From a virus, in IMG/VR virus record IMGVR_UViG_3300046522_000237, positions 1-39,109 of that record: DNA of 39,109 nucleotides; one strand, given 5' to 3'. Positions 7,341 through 12,955 of this stretch are shown here, piece by piece. The number at the start of each line of letters is the position of its first letter. Position 1 is the first letter of the stretch. A program made the position numbers and the translations under genes. The notes under the pieces are model-generated. The model did not search any database, was not told where the DNA came from, and was given only the letters and a program-made list of their open reading frames with translations.

Positions 7341-7895
7341 TCAGGCTGGGGTCAGTGCGCCGCACAGCTCGTGGTAACGCGCCAGGAACGCGGCCTTCGC
7401 CGCGACTGGCGACATCGGGACGATGGTTTCCGGCAGCGCGGTCACGCCCTCCAGGATTCCCCAGTCCGTAGCGCGCCGGGTCATCAGGTCGCGCTGCTCG
7501 GTCTTGAGCAGGATGACGTCGGCAACCTTGATCTCGGGCGGCAGCTTCGGATCAATGCCAAAGCGCGTCAGCACCGCGTGCTCGATGCGCTTCTCGATCG
7601 CCTTGTAGTCGGGCAGCAGCGCCTTGAGCGGTCGCGACACGTCGCCGATGAACGCCTCGGCCGCGTCATGCAGCAGGCCGGCCAGCGCATGCTCAGGCGG
7701 CACGATCTGGCTCACCAGCACCGAGTGCTGCGCTACCGAGTAGAACGTGTGGACGTGGCCAGTGAAGCGGCAGACGTGCGACAGCGCGTGCGCGATGTCA
7801 TCGATCCCGAATACCGACTGCTCCGGCGTCAGGAAGTTGAAGTAGTGGCCCGAGTTCGTCAGGATGTCGGGGCGCATCGGGTGTGGACTGCTCAT
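7341..7895 (-). CDS. HD-domain phosphohydrolase, YfbR-like
   Basis: The protein has 184 residues and carries the metal-binding HD signature: an early His in [11 protein letters not shown] (His57), the His-Asp pair in [16 protein letters not shown] (His76-Asp77), and a later Asp ([13 protein letters not shown]). This arrangement is shared with YfbR-type 5'-deoxynucleotidases and phage HD hydrolases of similar length. The likely substrate is a nucleotide or nucleotide-derived signal, so a role in nucleotide pools or in removing a defence signal is possible but not shown. The ribosome site is very strong (AAGGAGGA). Its neighbours are the CxxC protein and the Tad2-domain protein. Confidence 0.85.
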   Translation of the reverse strand: MSSPHPMRPDILTNSGHYFNFLTPEQSVFGIDDIAHALSHVCRFTGHVHTFYSVAQHSVLVSQIVPPEHALAGLLHDAAEAFIGDVSRPLKALLPDYKAIEKRIEHAVLTRFGIDPKLPPEIKVADVILLKTEQRDLMTRRATDWGILEGVTALPETIVPMSPVAAKAAFLARYHELCGALTPA

Positions 7896-7946
7896 CGTGT
7901 CCTCCTTGTTGTCGTTGTGGTACTGCGGTGCACTCGCGTGCGAATT

Positions 7947-8177
7947 TCACACCTTGCTGACCTTGCGATCTCTCGGAAACTGGTCTCGACTGACTGCCTG
8001 CTCGAGCTGCCTCGTCTGCCATGCCCCACGTTCGAGGAACAGCACGCAGGGCCGATCGGTCGAGAGAACCTGCTTGTCCCAGCCGCTGCAGTGGCCTGTG
8101 CGCTCGACGCCTTCTTCCTTGGCCAATGCCGGCGGGAAGCGGTTGCACATGCCGCAGGGCTGGTGGTCGTGGTTCAT
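7947..8177 (-). CDS. Small Cys/His-rich protein (76 aa)
   Basis: The ATG at 8177 overlaps the stop of the replication gene (ATGA). The N-terminus MNHDHQPCGMCNRF has a CxxC pair next to histidines, and Cys30 in GHCSGW adds another possible ligand. It may bind zinc. No other motif is seen and the C-terminus is basic. It is an early protein of unknown role, possibly a DNA- or protein-binding accessory to replication. Confidence 0.7.
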   Translation of the reverse strand: MNHDHQPCGMCNRFPPALAKEEGVERTGHCSGWDKQVLSTDRPCVLFLERGAWQTRQLEQAVSRDQFPRDRKVSKV

Positions 8178-9262
8178 GGGTTGGCGCCTTTCCGCCTGGC
8201 GAGTTCAGCAGCGGCGATGCGTGCCGCGTATTCCTCGTAGCTCTCGTCGAGGCCCTTGGGATCGGTGCCTTGCGGTGCTGGCGGTCGATACTCGGCAACC
8301 GATTTCAGGCGGAAGGGGCCTGGTGCTGCCATCGGTGGCGGTGGCGCAGCCTGCTCGGCCAGCAGCTGGTCGACGATGCGAGCCAGGTACTTGACCGGGA
8401 TGCCTTCACCGGGCTTTGCTGCCTTGGCCTTCATGACGGCGACGTTCAGCACCTCGTCGGTGACGTTCGGGTTCTGGCTCCAGGTCACCGCGACGATCGG
8501 ATTTTGCGAGGTCGTCACGATGCCTTGGGCGCGCAGCAGCAGCGTGATCTGCAAGGCGCGGGCCATCCCCTCGACCAGGTCGGCCGGCGATTCGATCGAG
8601 GAATCGTCGTCTCGTGGTGTTGGCGGTTGAGATGACGATGATTCGCTTTTAGAAGTTAACTCTCCCTTCTTCTCTCCCTCTCCCTTACACACCGTGACAC
8701 CCTGTGACATGTCACGCTCCATATCCGTGACATGTGGGGGTGGCTCTTGTGACAAGTATTGGGCGGCCATGCCGCGCAGCGTCTTGGTTGACACGTTCCA
8801 GTCCGGCGTGACACCGTGACGCTTGAGGGCTTCGAACAGCGCCTTGCGGTCTTCGCGCTCACGGGCTTTTCGCTCTGCGTCGGCGCTCTTCTTATGGTTG
8901 AATTCCTCGCGACCAGGCAGCGCAGCCAGCGCCTTCTCCGCCACGACAGGGTGGTACCAGCGATCATCCGAGCACAGGATCCAGCCGCGCATGGCGCCGG
9001 CCTTGATGCGCTTCCACTTGGCGGCATTGCCCGAGAGGTGAGCGAGCACCAGGTCTTTGTTCGGCAGGCTGGCGGCTGGCACCTGCGTCCAGCTTTTGCA
9101 CCAGAGCGCGACCGCGGCCTTGAATTCGTCGCCGCTGGTCTCGGCGAACATGTCGGAGTCGAGCAGGCGAATTACATCCAGCGGCATGTAGGGCAGACCG
9201 CGCAGGTCGCAGCCGGCGGGTGTGAGGGGATCAGGGAGATCCTGTTCGGTCGGCGCCGTCAT
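8174..9262 (-). CDS. DUF1376 (YdaU-like) replication initiation protein
   Basis: The protein has 362 residues. The N-terminal ~105 residues match DUF1376, which is found at the start of many phage replication proteins: LPYMPLDVIRLLDSDMFAET, then ALWCKSW, and GWILCSDDRWYHPVVAEKAL. The middle is charged and helical (KKSADAERKAREREDRKALF), followed by a Ser/Pro-rich linker. The C-terminal domain (about 240-360) may bind the host helicase loader. It is the likely O-like initiator, and the candidate origin repeats lie within its gene. No primase, helicase or polymerase gene is seen elsewhere, so the host replisome must be recruited. The start at 9262 overlaps the upstream stop (ATGA). Confidence 0.8.
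   Translation of the reverse strand: MTAPTEQDLPDPLTPAGCDLRGLPYMPLDVIRLLDSDMFAETSGDEFKAAVALWCKSWTQVPAASLPNKDLVLAHLSGNAAKWKRIKAGAMRGWILCSDDRWYHPVVAEKALAALPGREEFNHKKSADAERKAREREDRKALFEALKRHGVTPDWNVSTKTLRGMAAQYLSQEPPPHVTDMERDMSQGVTVCKGEGEKKGELTSKSESSSSQPPTPRDDDSSIESPADLVEGMARALQITLLLRAQGIVTTSQNPIVAVTWSQNPNVTDEVLNVAVMKAKAAKPGEGIPVKYLARIVDQLLAEQAAPPPPMAAPGPFRLKSVAEYRPPAPQGTDPKGLDESYEEYAARIAAAELARRKGANP
8640..8821. other. Candidate replication origin: GTGACA iterons inside the initiator gene
   Basis: On the plus strand GTGACA/GTGACG occurs at 8694, 8704, 8727, 8749, 8808 and 8816, and inverted at 8709-8715. Two of these form the 12-bp palindrome GTGACATGTCAC at 8704-8715. Next to the array (about 8640-8690) is a pyrimidine-rich, less GC-rich stretch that could be the unwinding element. 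The array lies in the linker region of the DUF1376 gene, as the lambda origin lies inside gene O. This is an inference from the repeats; part of the pattern could reflect codon choice. Confidence 0.55.
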
Positions 9263-9468
9263 GGTGGCGAAACCCCCGCCAGCTGCGAGTCGACAGTCCG
9301 CCGGCCGCCCCGTGCCCACTGCGCGTAGCAGTGGTCGTATTCGTCCAGCCAATCCCGGAGCGCGGGAGCACCCGGGTTCATACCGTGGGAGTCGCGGCCG
9401 GCGCCACGTTCGAATGCAACGCGGGCCCGGGCGCGGATGGTGTCGCGGGAAATGATCGAGTCGTTCAT
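9259..9468 (-). CDS. Small protein of unknown function (69 aa)
   Basis: It starts at the ATG at 9468, overlapping the previous stop (ATGA), and ends overlapping the start of the replication gene (ATGA), so it is translationally coupled on both sides. The N-terminus is mixed and charged (MNDSIISRDTIRARARVAFE), with a central aromatic patch (LRDWLDEYDHCYAQW). No known domain is seen. Its role is unknown; its tight coupling suggests a replication-module accessory. Confidence 0.7.
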   Translation of the reverse strand: MNDSIISRDTIRARARVAFERGAGRDSHGMNPGAPALRDWLDEYDHCYAQWARGGRRTVDSQLAGVSPP

Positions 9469-9644
9469 GGCGACACCGCATCGTCGATGACGCGGCGCAG
9501 CTGCTGGCGCGCGCGGTATTCCAGTTTCTGCTTCTGCGGGTCCTGCTTGTCGGCGATCGCCGCCTTGTCGATGCTCCTCCAGGTCTTTGCCTGGTGGGCG
9601 ATTCTTTCGTCCGGCGTCGCCTTGTTGGTCTCTTGGCCTTGCAT
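9465..9644 (-). CDS. Small helical charged protein (59 aa)
   Basis: The ATG at 9644 has a strong ribosome site (GAAGGAAAAG) and the stop at 9465 overlaps the next start. The product is almost fully helical and rich in Lys, Arg, Gln and Asp (for example KAAIADKQDPQKQKLEYRAR), with no cysteine or membrane segment. The gene is short but well supported by the ribosome site and the chain of overlaps. No family is recognised. Confidence 0.75.
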   Translation of the reverse strand: MQGQETNKATPDERIAHQAKTWRSIDKAAIADKQDPQKQKLEYRARQQLRRVIDDAVSP

Positions 9645-9657
9645 GGTTCTTTTCCTT

Positions 9658-9783
9658 CTAATCGGTGGCTACCCAGGCGAGGGAGCGCGGTTTGAAATCG
9701 CCCTTAAAGGTGCAGGCGCTTGCCGGCACCTGCTGCTGCTGCCCGGCCAGGGAAGCGCTGCACGTGGCCCTGACGATGGCCAT
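9658..9783 (-). CDS. Possible 41-residue protein overlapping the RHH gene
   Basis: The ATG at 9783 opens a frame of 41 residues (start MAIVRATCSASLAG) that ends 14 bp before the next gene. About four fifths of its third positions are G or C, like genuine genes here. The overlapping end of the ribbon-helix-helix frame has clearly weaker bias. The ribosome site is poor. It could instead mark a frameshifted extension of the upstream gene. Confidence 0.35.
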   Translation of the reverse strand: MAIVRATCSASLAGQQQQVPASACTFKGDFKPRSLAWVATD

Positions 9784-9979
9784 GGCGTGGCCATTCGCTT
9801 CGGCCTGGCCCAGTTGTACGATTCGTCGTCTGGCGGATGTGCGCGGTCACGAGGTCTCGCACGAACGGGGCAACTTTTTCACCGATGCCGGTGCAGAACT
9901 TGCGCAACTGGTCCTGCTCGACGTCGTTCAACGGGACCTTCAACGTGTTCTCGCGTTTCAGGTTTGGCTTGCTGCTCAT
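9704..9979 (-). CDS. Ribbon-helix-helix-like small DNA-binding protein (91 aa)
   Basis: The ATG at 9979 has AGGAG upstream. Residues 8-50 look like a ribbon-helix-helix: a short beta strand (NTLKVPLN), then a helix (DVEQDQLRKFCTGI), then VAPFVRDLVTAHI. This fold binds DNA as a dimer and often serves as a regulator. After about residue 50 the sequence becomes Arg/Gly/His-rich and loses the GC3 bias of a coding frame, so the tail may be disordered or the true gene may end in another frame. It is the first gene after cro and its terminator, so it is an early regulator candidate. Confidence 0.6.
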   Translation of the reverse strand: MSSKPNLKRENTLKVPLNDVEQDQLRKFCTGIGEKVAPFVRDLVTAHIRQTTNRTTGPGRSEWPRHGHRQGHVQRFPGRAAAAGAGKRLHL

Positions 9980-10056
9980 GGTTTTCTCCTTGTGGGGCGG
10001 CGGTTCAGGACTTCGGGTGCTGTGGATAAATGGACTGCGGGCAACTTTTCGGGCAC

Positions 10057-10083
10057 AAAAAAGCGGTCATCGATCAACCGCTT
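10057..10083 (-). terminator. Intrinsic terminator at the end of cro
   Basis: On the minus strand AAGCGGT pairs with ACCGCTT around a 9-base loop, followed by six T residues. The hairpin overlaps the cro stop codon. It resembles the position of lambda tR1: transcription from the cro promoter is limited here and the replication genes need partial readthrough or antitermination. Confidence 0.8.
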
Positions 10084-10297
10084 GCTGAACTTGTCTCGAC
10101 TGGCGGGCCGTACTGACCCCGTGATCCTTGGCCAATTTCTCCAGGCCGAGGATCACCTGGTAAGAGGGGCGTTTAACTCCGGCTTTCCCTGCCGCCATGT
10201 CGCTGATCGTTGGCTGCTTGAGCCCGATAGCGTTGGCGATCTGGGTTTGTGTTAGCCCGGCCTTTTGAAGTTCGGAGAGGATGTGTTGGATGTTCAT
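10067..10297 (-). CDS. Cro-like repressor (XRE helix-turn-helix)
   Basis: The protein has 76 residues with a helix-turn-helix at about 14-40 (LTQTQIANAIGLKQPTISDM). It is transcribed divergently from the S24 repressor, which is the Cro arrangement: it should bind the shared operators and favour the lytic programme. The ATG at 10297 lies 7 bases after a perfect -10 box (TATAAT), so the mRNA is predicted to be leaderless. No ribosome site precedes it. An upstream in-frame start at 10393 would lie beyond the promoter and is rejected. A terminator overlaps the stop. Confidence 0.88.
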   Translation of the reverse strand: MNIQHILSELQKAGLTQTQIANAIGLKQPTISDMAAGKAGVKRPSYQVILGLEKLAKDHGVSTARQSRQVQQAVDR

Positions 10298-10304
10298 GAA
10301 CGCG

Positions 10305-10333
10305 ATTATAGGAACTCCGATTTTAGAAGTCAA
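10305..10333 (-). promoter_or_regulatory. Leftward early promoter (cro promoter)
   Basis: On the minus strand there is a -35 TTGACT (10333-10328), a 17-base spacer and a -10 TATAAT (10310-10305), 11 of 12 consensus matches. The start is predicted at about 10298-10297, the cro ATG. Two operator palindromes overlap it, one on the spacer and -10 edge (10308-10321) and one abutting the -35 (10333-10346), so repressor binding should block polymerase. Confidence 0.88.
10308..10321. promoter_or_regulatory. Repressor/Cro operator 1
   Basis: The sequence is ATAGGAACTCCGAT. The arms ATAGG and CCGAT flank a 4-base spacer, with one mismatch from perfect symmetry. It covers the spacer and the first bases of the -10 of the cro promoter. 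It shares the AT(C/A)GG-N4-CC(G/T)AT form with four other sites in the window. Confidence 0.7.
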
Positions 10334-10346
10334 TCGGTATTCCGAT
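10333..10346. promoter_or_regulatory. Repressor/Cro operator 2
   Basis: The sequence is ATCGGTATTCCGAT, a perfect inverted repeat (arms ATCGG and CCGAT, spacer TATT). It abuts the -35 of the cro promoter and lies about where the -35 of the repressor promoter would be. It is the best candidate for the middle, OR2-like site. Confidence 0.8.
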
Positions 10347-10358
10347 CTGATGCCCACG

Positions 10359-10364
10359 GATAAT
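10359..10364 (+). promoter_or_regulatory. Repressor maintenance promoter (-10 box)
   Basis: GATAAT (5 of 6) at 10359-10364 points to a start at about 10371, the repressor ATG. No good -35 exists 16-18 bases upstream; the region is occupied by operator 2. This is the layout of a PRM-type promoter that needs activation by bound repressor. Confidence 0.55.
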
Positions 10365-10378
10365 ATCGGGATGTCTAT
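10365..10378. promoter_or_regulatory. Repressor/Cro operator 3
   Basis: The sequence is ATCGGGATGTCTAT. The left arm ATCGG is perfect; the right arm TCTAT is degenerate. It covers the predicted start of the repressor transcript and its ATG (10371), so binding here would shut the repressor off, as OR3 does in lambda. Confidence 0.5.
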
Positions 10379-11087
10379 AGGATCAAGAATCAAAGAGGCG
10401 CGCCGTGCTGCGAAGCTGACGCAGAAGGCGCTCGCCCAAAAAGTGGGGATGGCTCAGGCATCCCTTTCCGAGCTCGAAACTGGGGAATCGCAAGGCACGA
10501 CCATGATCGGCTCGTTCGCGGCCGCTCTCGGCGTGAGCGCGCTTTGGCTGGAAACGGGGAAGGGCTCTATGGGCCTGGAGTCCCTGGCCGCGGAGTCGAC
10601 GCCGCCGTTTGTTGAGACGGATCACGATCTCGCGGGCCGGCCGGTTCGCGCTGGCGATGAGGGCGATACCGTCGCCATTCCTCGGGTCAAGCTGCGCCTG
10701 CGTGCTGGAATTGCTAACTATGACACCGAGCCGGACATGAACGGTGATGGGCACGAAGTGGTCCCACGTCAAATCCTGACATCGCTGGGTCTGAACGAAC
10801 AGAACCTCATGGCTGTGCGTGTTCGAGGAACGAGCATGGAGCCGATGATGTTTGAAGACGATGTCGTCATCATCGACAAATCCGATACGAAGCCAATTAG
10901 TCGTGAAGTCTATGCCGTGAATTTCGATGGGGATGCGTGCGTGAAACAGCTGCTTTATCGCGGCGGTCAATGGTATCTGCATTCCCTGAATCCGGACCAT
11001 GGGCCGGTGAATGTGAAAAGCGGGCAGTGCAGTATTGTAGGGCGCGTAGTTATCCAGCCGACTCGGGTATTGACTGGGCGGTTATAA
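10371..11087 (+). CDS. CI-like prophage repressor, S24/LexA family
   Basis: The protein has 238 residues. The N-terminal helix-turn-helix spans about 6-55 (IKEARRAAKLTQKALAQKVG, then QASLSELETG). The C-terminal S24 peptidase domain has the nucleophile in VRGTSMEPMM (Ser155) and the general base in DACVKQLLY (Lys192), 37 residues apart as in LexA. A candidate self-cleavage Ala-Gly lies at 112-113, with another at 94-95. It should hold lysogeny and be destroyed after RecA activation. The start at 10371 is chosen because the -10 box lies 6 bases upstream, implying a leaderless mRNA; an in-frame ATG at 10350 is upstream of that box. Confidence 0.92.
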   Translation: MSIGSRIKEARRAAKLTQKALAQKVGMAQASLSELETGESQGTTMIGSFAAALGVSALWLETGKGSMGLESLAAESTPPFVETDHDLAGRPVRAGDEGDTVAIPRVKLRLRAGIANYDTEPDMNGDGHEVVPRQILTSLGLNEQNLMAVRVRGTSMEPMMFEDDVVIIDKSDTKPISREVYAVNFDGDACVKQLLYRGGQWYLHSLNPDHGPVNVKSGQCSIVGRVVIQPTRVLTGRL

Positions 11088-11135
11088 GAAAAGACGGAAC
11101 GGCACGTCAGTTTGCCGCATATGTATAGGTATGAA

Positions 11136-11567
11136 ATGAGAGGTTTTGCCTGGCTTGCGATGACCGCGATTTTGGTTTCGATTCCATCTTATGCGGCTAG
11201 TTGGTTCCCGCTTACAGGGGCTGAGGGCATTGAAGTGCACGTTGACGCTAACTCGGTTGCCCCCGCTGGGGCCGGCCTGATAAAGGCGTGGGTGCGGCAT
11301 TCATATGCCGAGACGCAAAACTCGCGCGGTTACCCGCCATTCAGCTACAAATCAAGCATACAGCTCTATCTATTCAACTGTTCAGAGCGGACTATGGGCA
11401 CCATCCAAGATGCTTTTTATTCTGGCGAGAGCGGTCAGGGTGATTCGGTTAACTCGAATACATACTCGCGAAAAAATGTTGTTTTTTCCGACGTAATACC
11501 AGGCACTATCGGCGAGGGGACTTTGGAATTTTCTTGCGGCTGGATGAAGCGTAAGAACAAAAAATAA
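11136..11567 (+). CDS. Exported Adhesin_E-like protein expressed with the repressor
   Basis: The protein has about 143 residues. The N-terminus is a clear signal peptide (MRGFAWLAMTAILVSIPSYA, cleavage near Ala-Ala-Ser). The mature part begins WFPLTGAEGIEVHVDANSV and has two cysteines (LFNCSER and EFSCGWM), a pattern like the surface-adhesin E family of proteobacteria. It follows the repressor by 48 bp on the same strand, so it should be made in the lysogen and may alter the cell surface or exclude superinfecting phage. Starts at 11121 (ATG) and 11112 (TTG) are also possible; 11136 gives the best signal peptide. Confidence 0.7.
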   Translation: MRGFAWLAMTAILVSIPSYAASWFPLTGAEGIEVHVDANSVAPAGAGLIKAWVRHSYAETQNSRGYPPFSYKSSIQLYLFNCSERTMGTIQDAFYSGESGQGDSVNSNTYSRKNVVFSDVIPGTIGEGTLEFSCGWMKRKNKK

Positions 11568-11774
11568 TCCCCGCCCATGGTGGCGCGGGGAGTAAGGTTC
11601 CGGAGGCATCCGGGACTGCGGCCCGCAAGCCGCAGAAGGTGAAAGCAGTGGATGGATTGGCCTAGGGCCAGCAAACCTTAAACTGCCGAGCTGACCGCGA
11701 ACCGGTGAGACGCCGGCGATCGGGGCGGAGACGTGCTGCAGCACGTTGAAGCAAGTGCAAGCAATCGCACTTTA

Positions 11775-11805
11775 AAAAAAACCGCCAACCCTTAACCAGT
11801 TGGCA
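11775..11805 (-). terminator. Minus-strand intrinsic terminator in the lysogeny segment
   Basis: On the minus strand GCCAAC pairs with GTTGGC around a 9-base loop, followed by GG and then a run of eight T residues (A at 11775-11782 on the plus strand). It would end leftward transcripts from the 75-residue gene at 12393, after they run antisense through the 45-residue gene. Confidence 0.75.
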
Positions 11806-11834
11806 GGCCTGCCGGCGAAAACAGGGCTTATGCC

Positions 11835-11930
11835 ATGTTCAAACTAGCGACCAAAGCAGTAAAGGTGGAAATCAATTTGTGGGCATTTGCAGCGCTACTG
11901 CAGGTGTTCGCAAACTGGATCTCTTCCTAG
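11835..11930 (+). CDS. Possible 31-residue hydrophobic peptide
   Basis: The ATG at 11835 opens a 31-codon frame (MFKLATKAVKVEINLWAFAA, then LLQVF) with a basic head and a hydrophobic tail, like a small membrane-active peptide. No clear ribosome site is seen and it lies in the hairpin-rich segment, just before the GUAA-capped stem. It may be chance. Confidence 0.25.
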   Translation: MFKLATKAVKVEINLWAFAALLQVFANWISS

Positions 11931-12025
11931 CGGACCGCGGGTCGGCGTAAGCCGGCCCGCACTGCTGATGATTGAACTGTACTTCATGACGGATCTGTTT
12001 ACAACAACCACTGAAGGAGTAGTTT

Positions 12026-12163
12026 ATGGCGACAAATAACAAACAGACGTCCAAGAAAGTAGCGAGCGATGCCGGCAAGGCTCTGCGAGATCCTAAAGCA
12101 TCGGCAAAAGTAAAAGAGTTCGCCGCTACTGCACTGGCTCAGGCAAAGCCGAAGAAGAAGTAA
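12026..12163 (+). CDS. 45-residue basic helical protein
   Basis: The ATG at 12026 has a strong ribosome site (GAAGGAG, 7 bases). The protein is Lys/Ala-rich (MATNNKQTSKKVASDAGKAL at the start, KPKKK at the end), with no cysteine or membrane span. From memory, small proteins of this look (polar head, then alternating ASK/ALRDP segments, lysine tail) occur widely on proteobacterial chromosomes, plasmids and prophages without a known role. It lies in the lysogeny segment and is probably expressed in the prophage. The 75-residue gene ends two bases away on the other strand. Confidence 0.75.
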   Translation: MATNNKQTSKKVASDAGKALRDPKASAKVKEFAATALAQAKPKKK

Positions 12164-12165
12164 CG

Positions 12166-12393
12166 CTACTCCTTCTGCAGTCGCTCGATCGCCAGGTCGA
12201 GCAGCATCCCGGCTGTCGCATGACGGCTGGGGCTTGTCCCGCCGCCGTACCTGTACGTCCCATCCCCCAGCTCCTCCACCACGCTCACCGCCACCACAGC
12301 GCCGCTTTCGCAACGGGCCAGCAAGTCGCGCACATATTCCACGGTCGATTCGTTGTGACGGTTTGAGATAGCCCTGAGCATCAAGTTCTCCAC
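12166..12393 (-). CDS. Small protein of unknown function (75 aa), divergent from the rightward operon
   Basis: The frame starts at 12393 or 12381 (MLRAISNRHNEST). It contains helices and a short beta segment (GAVVAVSVVEELGDGTYRYG) and ends ATAGMLLDLAIERLQKE. It has no transmembrane span and no clear fold match. It is transcribed leftwards between the repressor segment and the rightward operon. A candidate extended -10 promoter lies about 50 bp upstream, adjacent to an operator, so it may be under repressor control. A terminator for it lies at 11775-11805. Confidence 0.65.
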   Translation of the reverse strand: MENLMLRAISNRHNESTVEYVRDLLARCESGAVVAVSVVEELGDGTYRYGGGTSPSRHATAGMLLDLAIERLQKE

Positions 12394-12416
12394 GCCCGCC
12401 AGCCGGGGCTTTTTTC
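12394..12416 (+). terminator. Possible rightward terminator before the early rightward promoter
   Basis: GCCC pairs with GGGC around an 8-base loop and is followed by six T residues (12410-12415). The stem is short. It would stop lysogenic transcripts (repressor, Adhesin_E-like, 45-residue gene) from entering the rightward operon. Confidence 0.4.
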
Positions 12417-12439
12417 GCCCGACGATTCGGGCAAGGGGG

Positions 12440-12448
12440 AGTGTAGCA
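12440..12448 (-). promoter_or_regulatory. Candidate leftward extended -10 promoter
   Basis: On the minus strand TGCTACACT (extended -10 form TGnTAnnnT) gives a start about 40 bases before the 75-residue gene. No good -35 is seen. The operator at 12465-12478 lies where the -35 would be. Confidence 0.35.
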
Positions 12449-12464
12449 ATTTTTCGAAAGAAAT

Positions 12465-12478
12465 ATAGGGAAACCTAT
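12465..12478. promoter_or_regulatory. Operator 4 (rightward control region)
   Basis: The sequence is ATAGGGAAACCTAT, a perfect inverted repeat of arms ATAGG and CCTAT with a 4-base spacer. It touches the first base of the -35 of the rightward promoter and lies over the -35 region of the divergent candidate promoter. Confidence 0.65.
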
Positions 12479-12506
12479 TGACACTAAATATCGGAACACC
12501 GATACT
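12478..12506 (+). promoter_or_regulatory. Early rightward promoter
   Basis: The -35 TTGACA (12478-12483) is perfect, the spacer is exactly 17 bases, and the -10 is GATACT (12501-12506, 4 of 6). It should drive the recombination, xis and int operon starting at 12561. Operator 5 fills the spacer and part of the -10; operator 4 abuts the -35. This predicts strong repression in a lysogen. Confidence 0.82.
12489..12504. promoter_or_regulatory. Operator 5 (rightward control region)
   Basis: The sequence is TATCGGAACACCGATA, a perfect inverted repeat of 6-base arms with spacer AACA. It lies between the -35 and -10 of the rightward promoter and overlaps the -10. It is the same motif as the operators at cro, 2.1 kb away. 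Confidence 0.78.
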
Positions 12507-12560
12507 AGCTCTAACGAAACGAGCTCAGCACCCAGCCGAGCCGCCAACCGGGAGAGCACG

Positions 12561-12953
12561 ATGAAGTTCTGGATCACTGCAGCAGACGCCGCCTCACGCG
12601 TCATCTTCAACAAGATTGTGGAAGCGCCGTCGCTCGAGCTGGCGGTGGAAAACGTGAAGGACCAGGTGCCAGTTGAGCACCACGGTTCCATCTGCGTTAC
12701 CGACGAAGACAACAATCCGATCGAGGGTGCAGAGGCGCTGCTGAAGCCAGTGGTGCTGTCGCTGGCCACCCCTCAGCTCAAGCTCCACGAGCAACGCTTC
12801 ATGGTCAGCCCATGCGGCTTCAAGGCTGACCACTTCCACGTGAACGACATCGCCCTGCAGGCGCCGAGCTGGACCGACTGCACGGACATGAGCGACGCCC
12901 AGGTCAACGATCTGATGGTCCGCCGCATGGCTGATTCGAAGAAGGCGGCCTGA
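12561..12953 (+). CDS. First gene of the rightward operon, unknown function (130 aa)
   Basis: The ATG at 12561 has GGGAGAG upstream. The protein is mixed alpha/beta (MKFWITAADAASRVIFNKIV at the start), and the middle contains SICVTDEDNNPIEGAEALLK. The last third has two cysteines and ends MADSKKAA. It has no signal peptide and no recognisable catalytic motif. As the first gene under the operator-controlled early promoter it is a candidate for a host-takeover or regulatory protein; this is inferred only from position. Confidence 0.75.
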   Translation: MKFWITAADAASRVIFNKIVEAPSLELAVENVKDQVPVEHHGSICVTDEDNNPIEGAEALLKPVVLSLATPQLKLHEQRFMVSPCGFKADHFHVNDIALQAPSWTDCTDMSDAQVNDLMVRRMADSKKAA

Positions 12954-12955
12954 CC

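Larger units (their letters stand above)
11568..12025. ncRNA. Hairpin-rich intergenic region, candidate structured RNA
   Basis: This 458-bp stretch has no convincing long gene but many stems. They are CCCCGC/GCGGGG (11569-11590), CCGGA/TCCGG (11600-11613), CTGCGGC/GCCGCAG (11616-11635), the 16-bp perfect palindrome ACGTGCTGCAGCACGT (11732-11747), AAGTGC/GCACTT (11754-11773), GCCAAC/GTTGGC (11785-11805), and a 10-bp stem at 11937-11960 closed by a GUAA tetraloop. The sixth is a minus-strand terminator. The rest may be a folded 3' end of the repressor transcript or a separate small RNA. Its function is unknown. Confidence 0.45.

Noticed and set aside
10281-10370. Upstream extension of the repressor from ATG 10281
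   Set aside because: It would run through the operators and the cro promoter and add 30 residues without homology; the -10 box lies just before ATG 10371.
11963-11969. CTGATGA as a hammerhead ribozyme core
   Set aside because: No following stem with GAAA and no third stem with a cleavage triplet can be folded around it.
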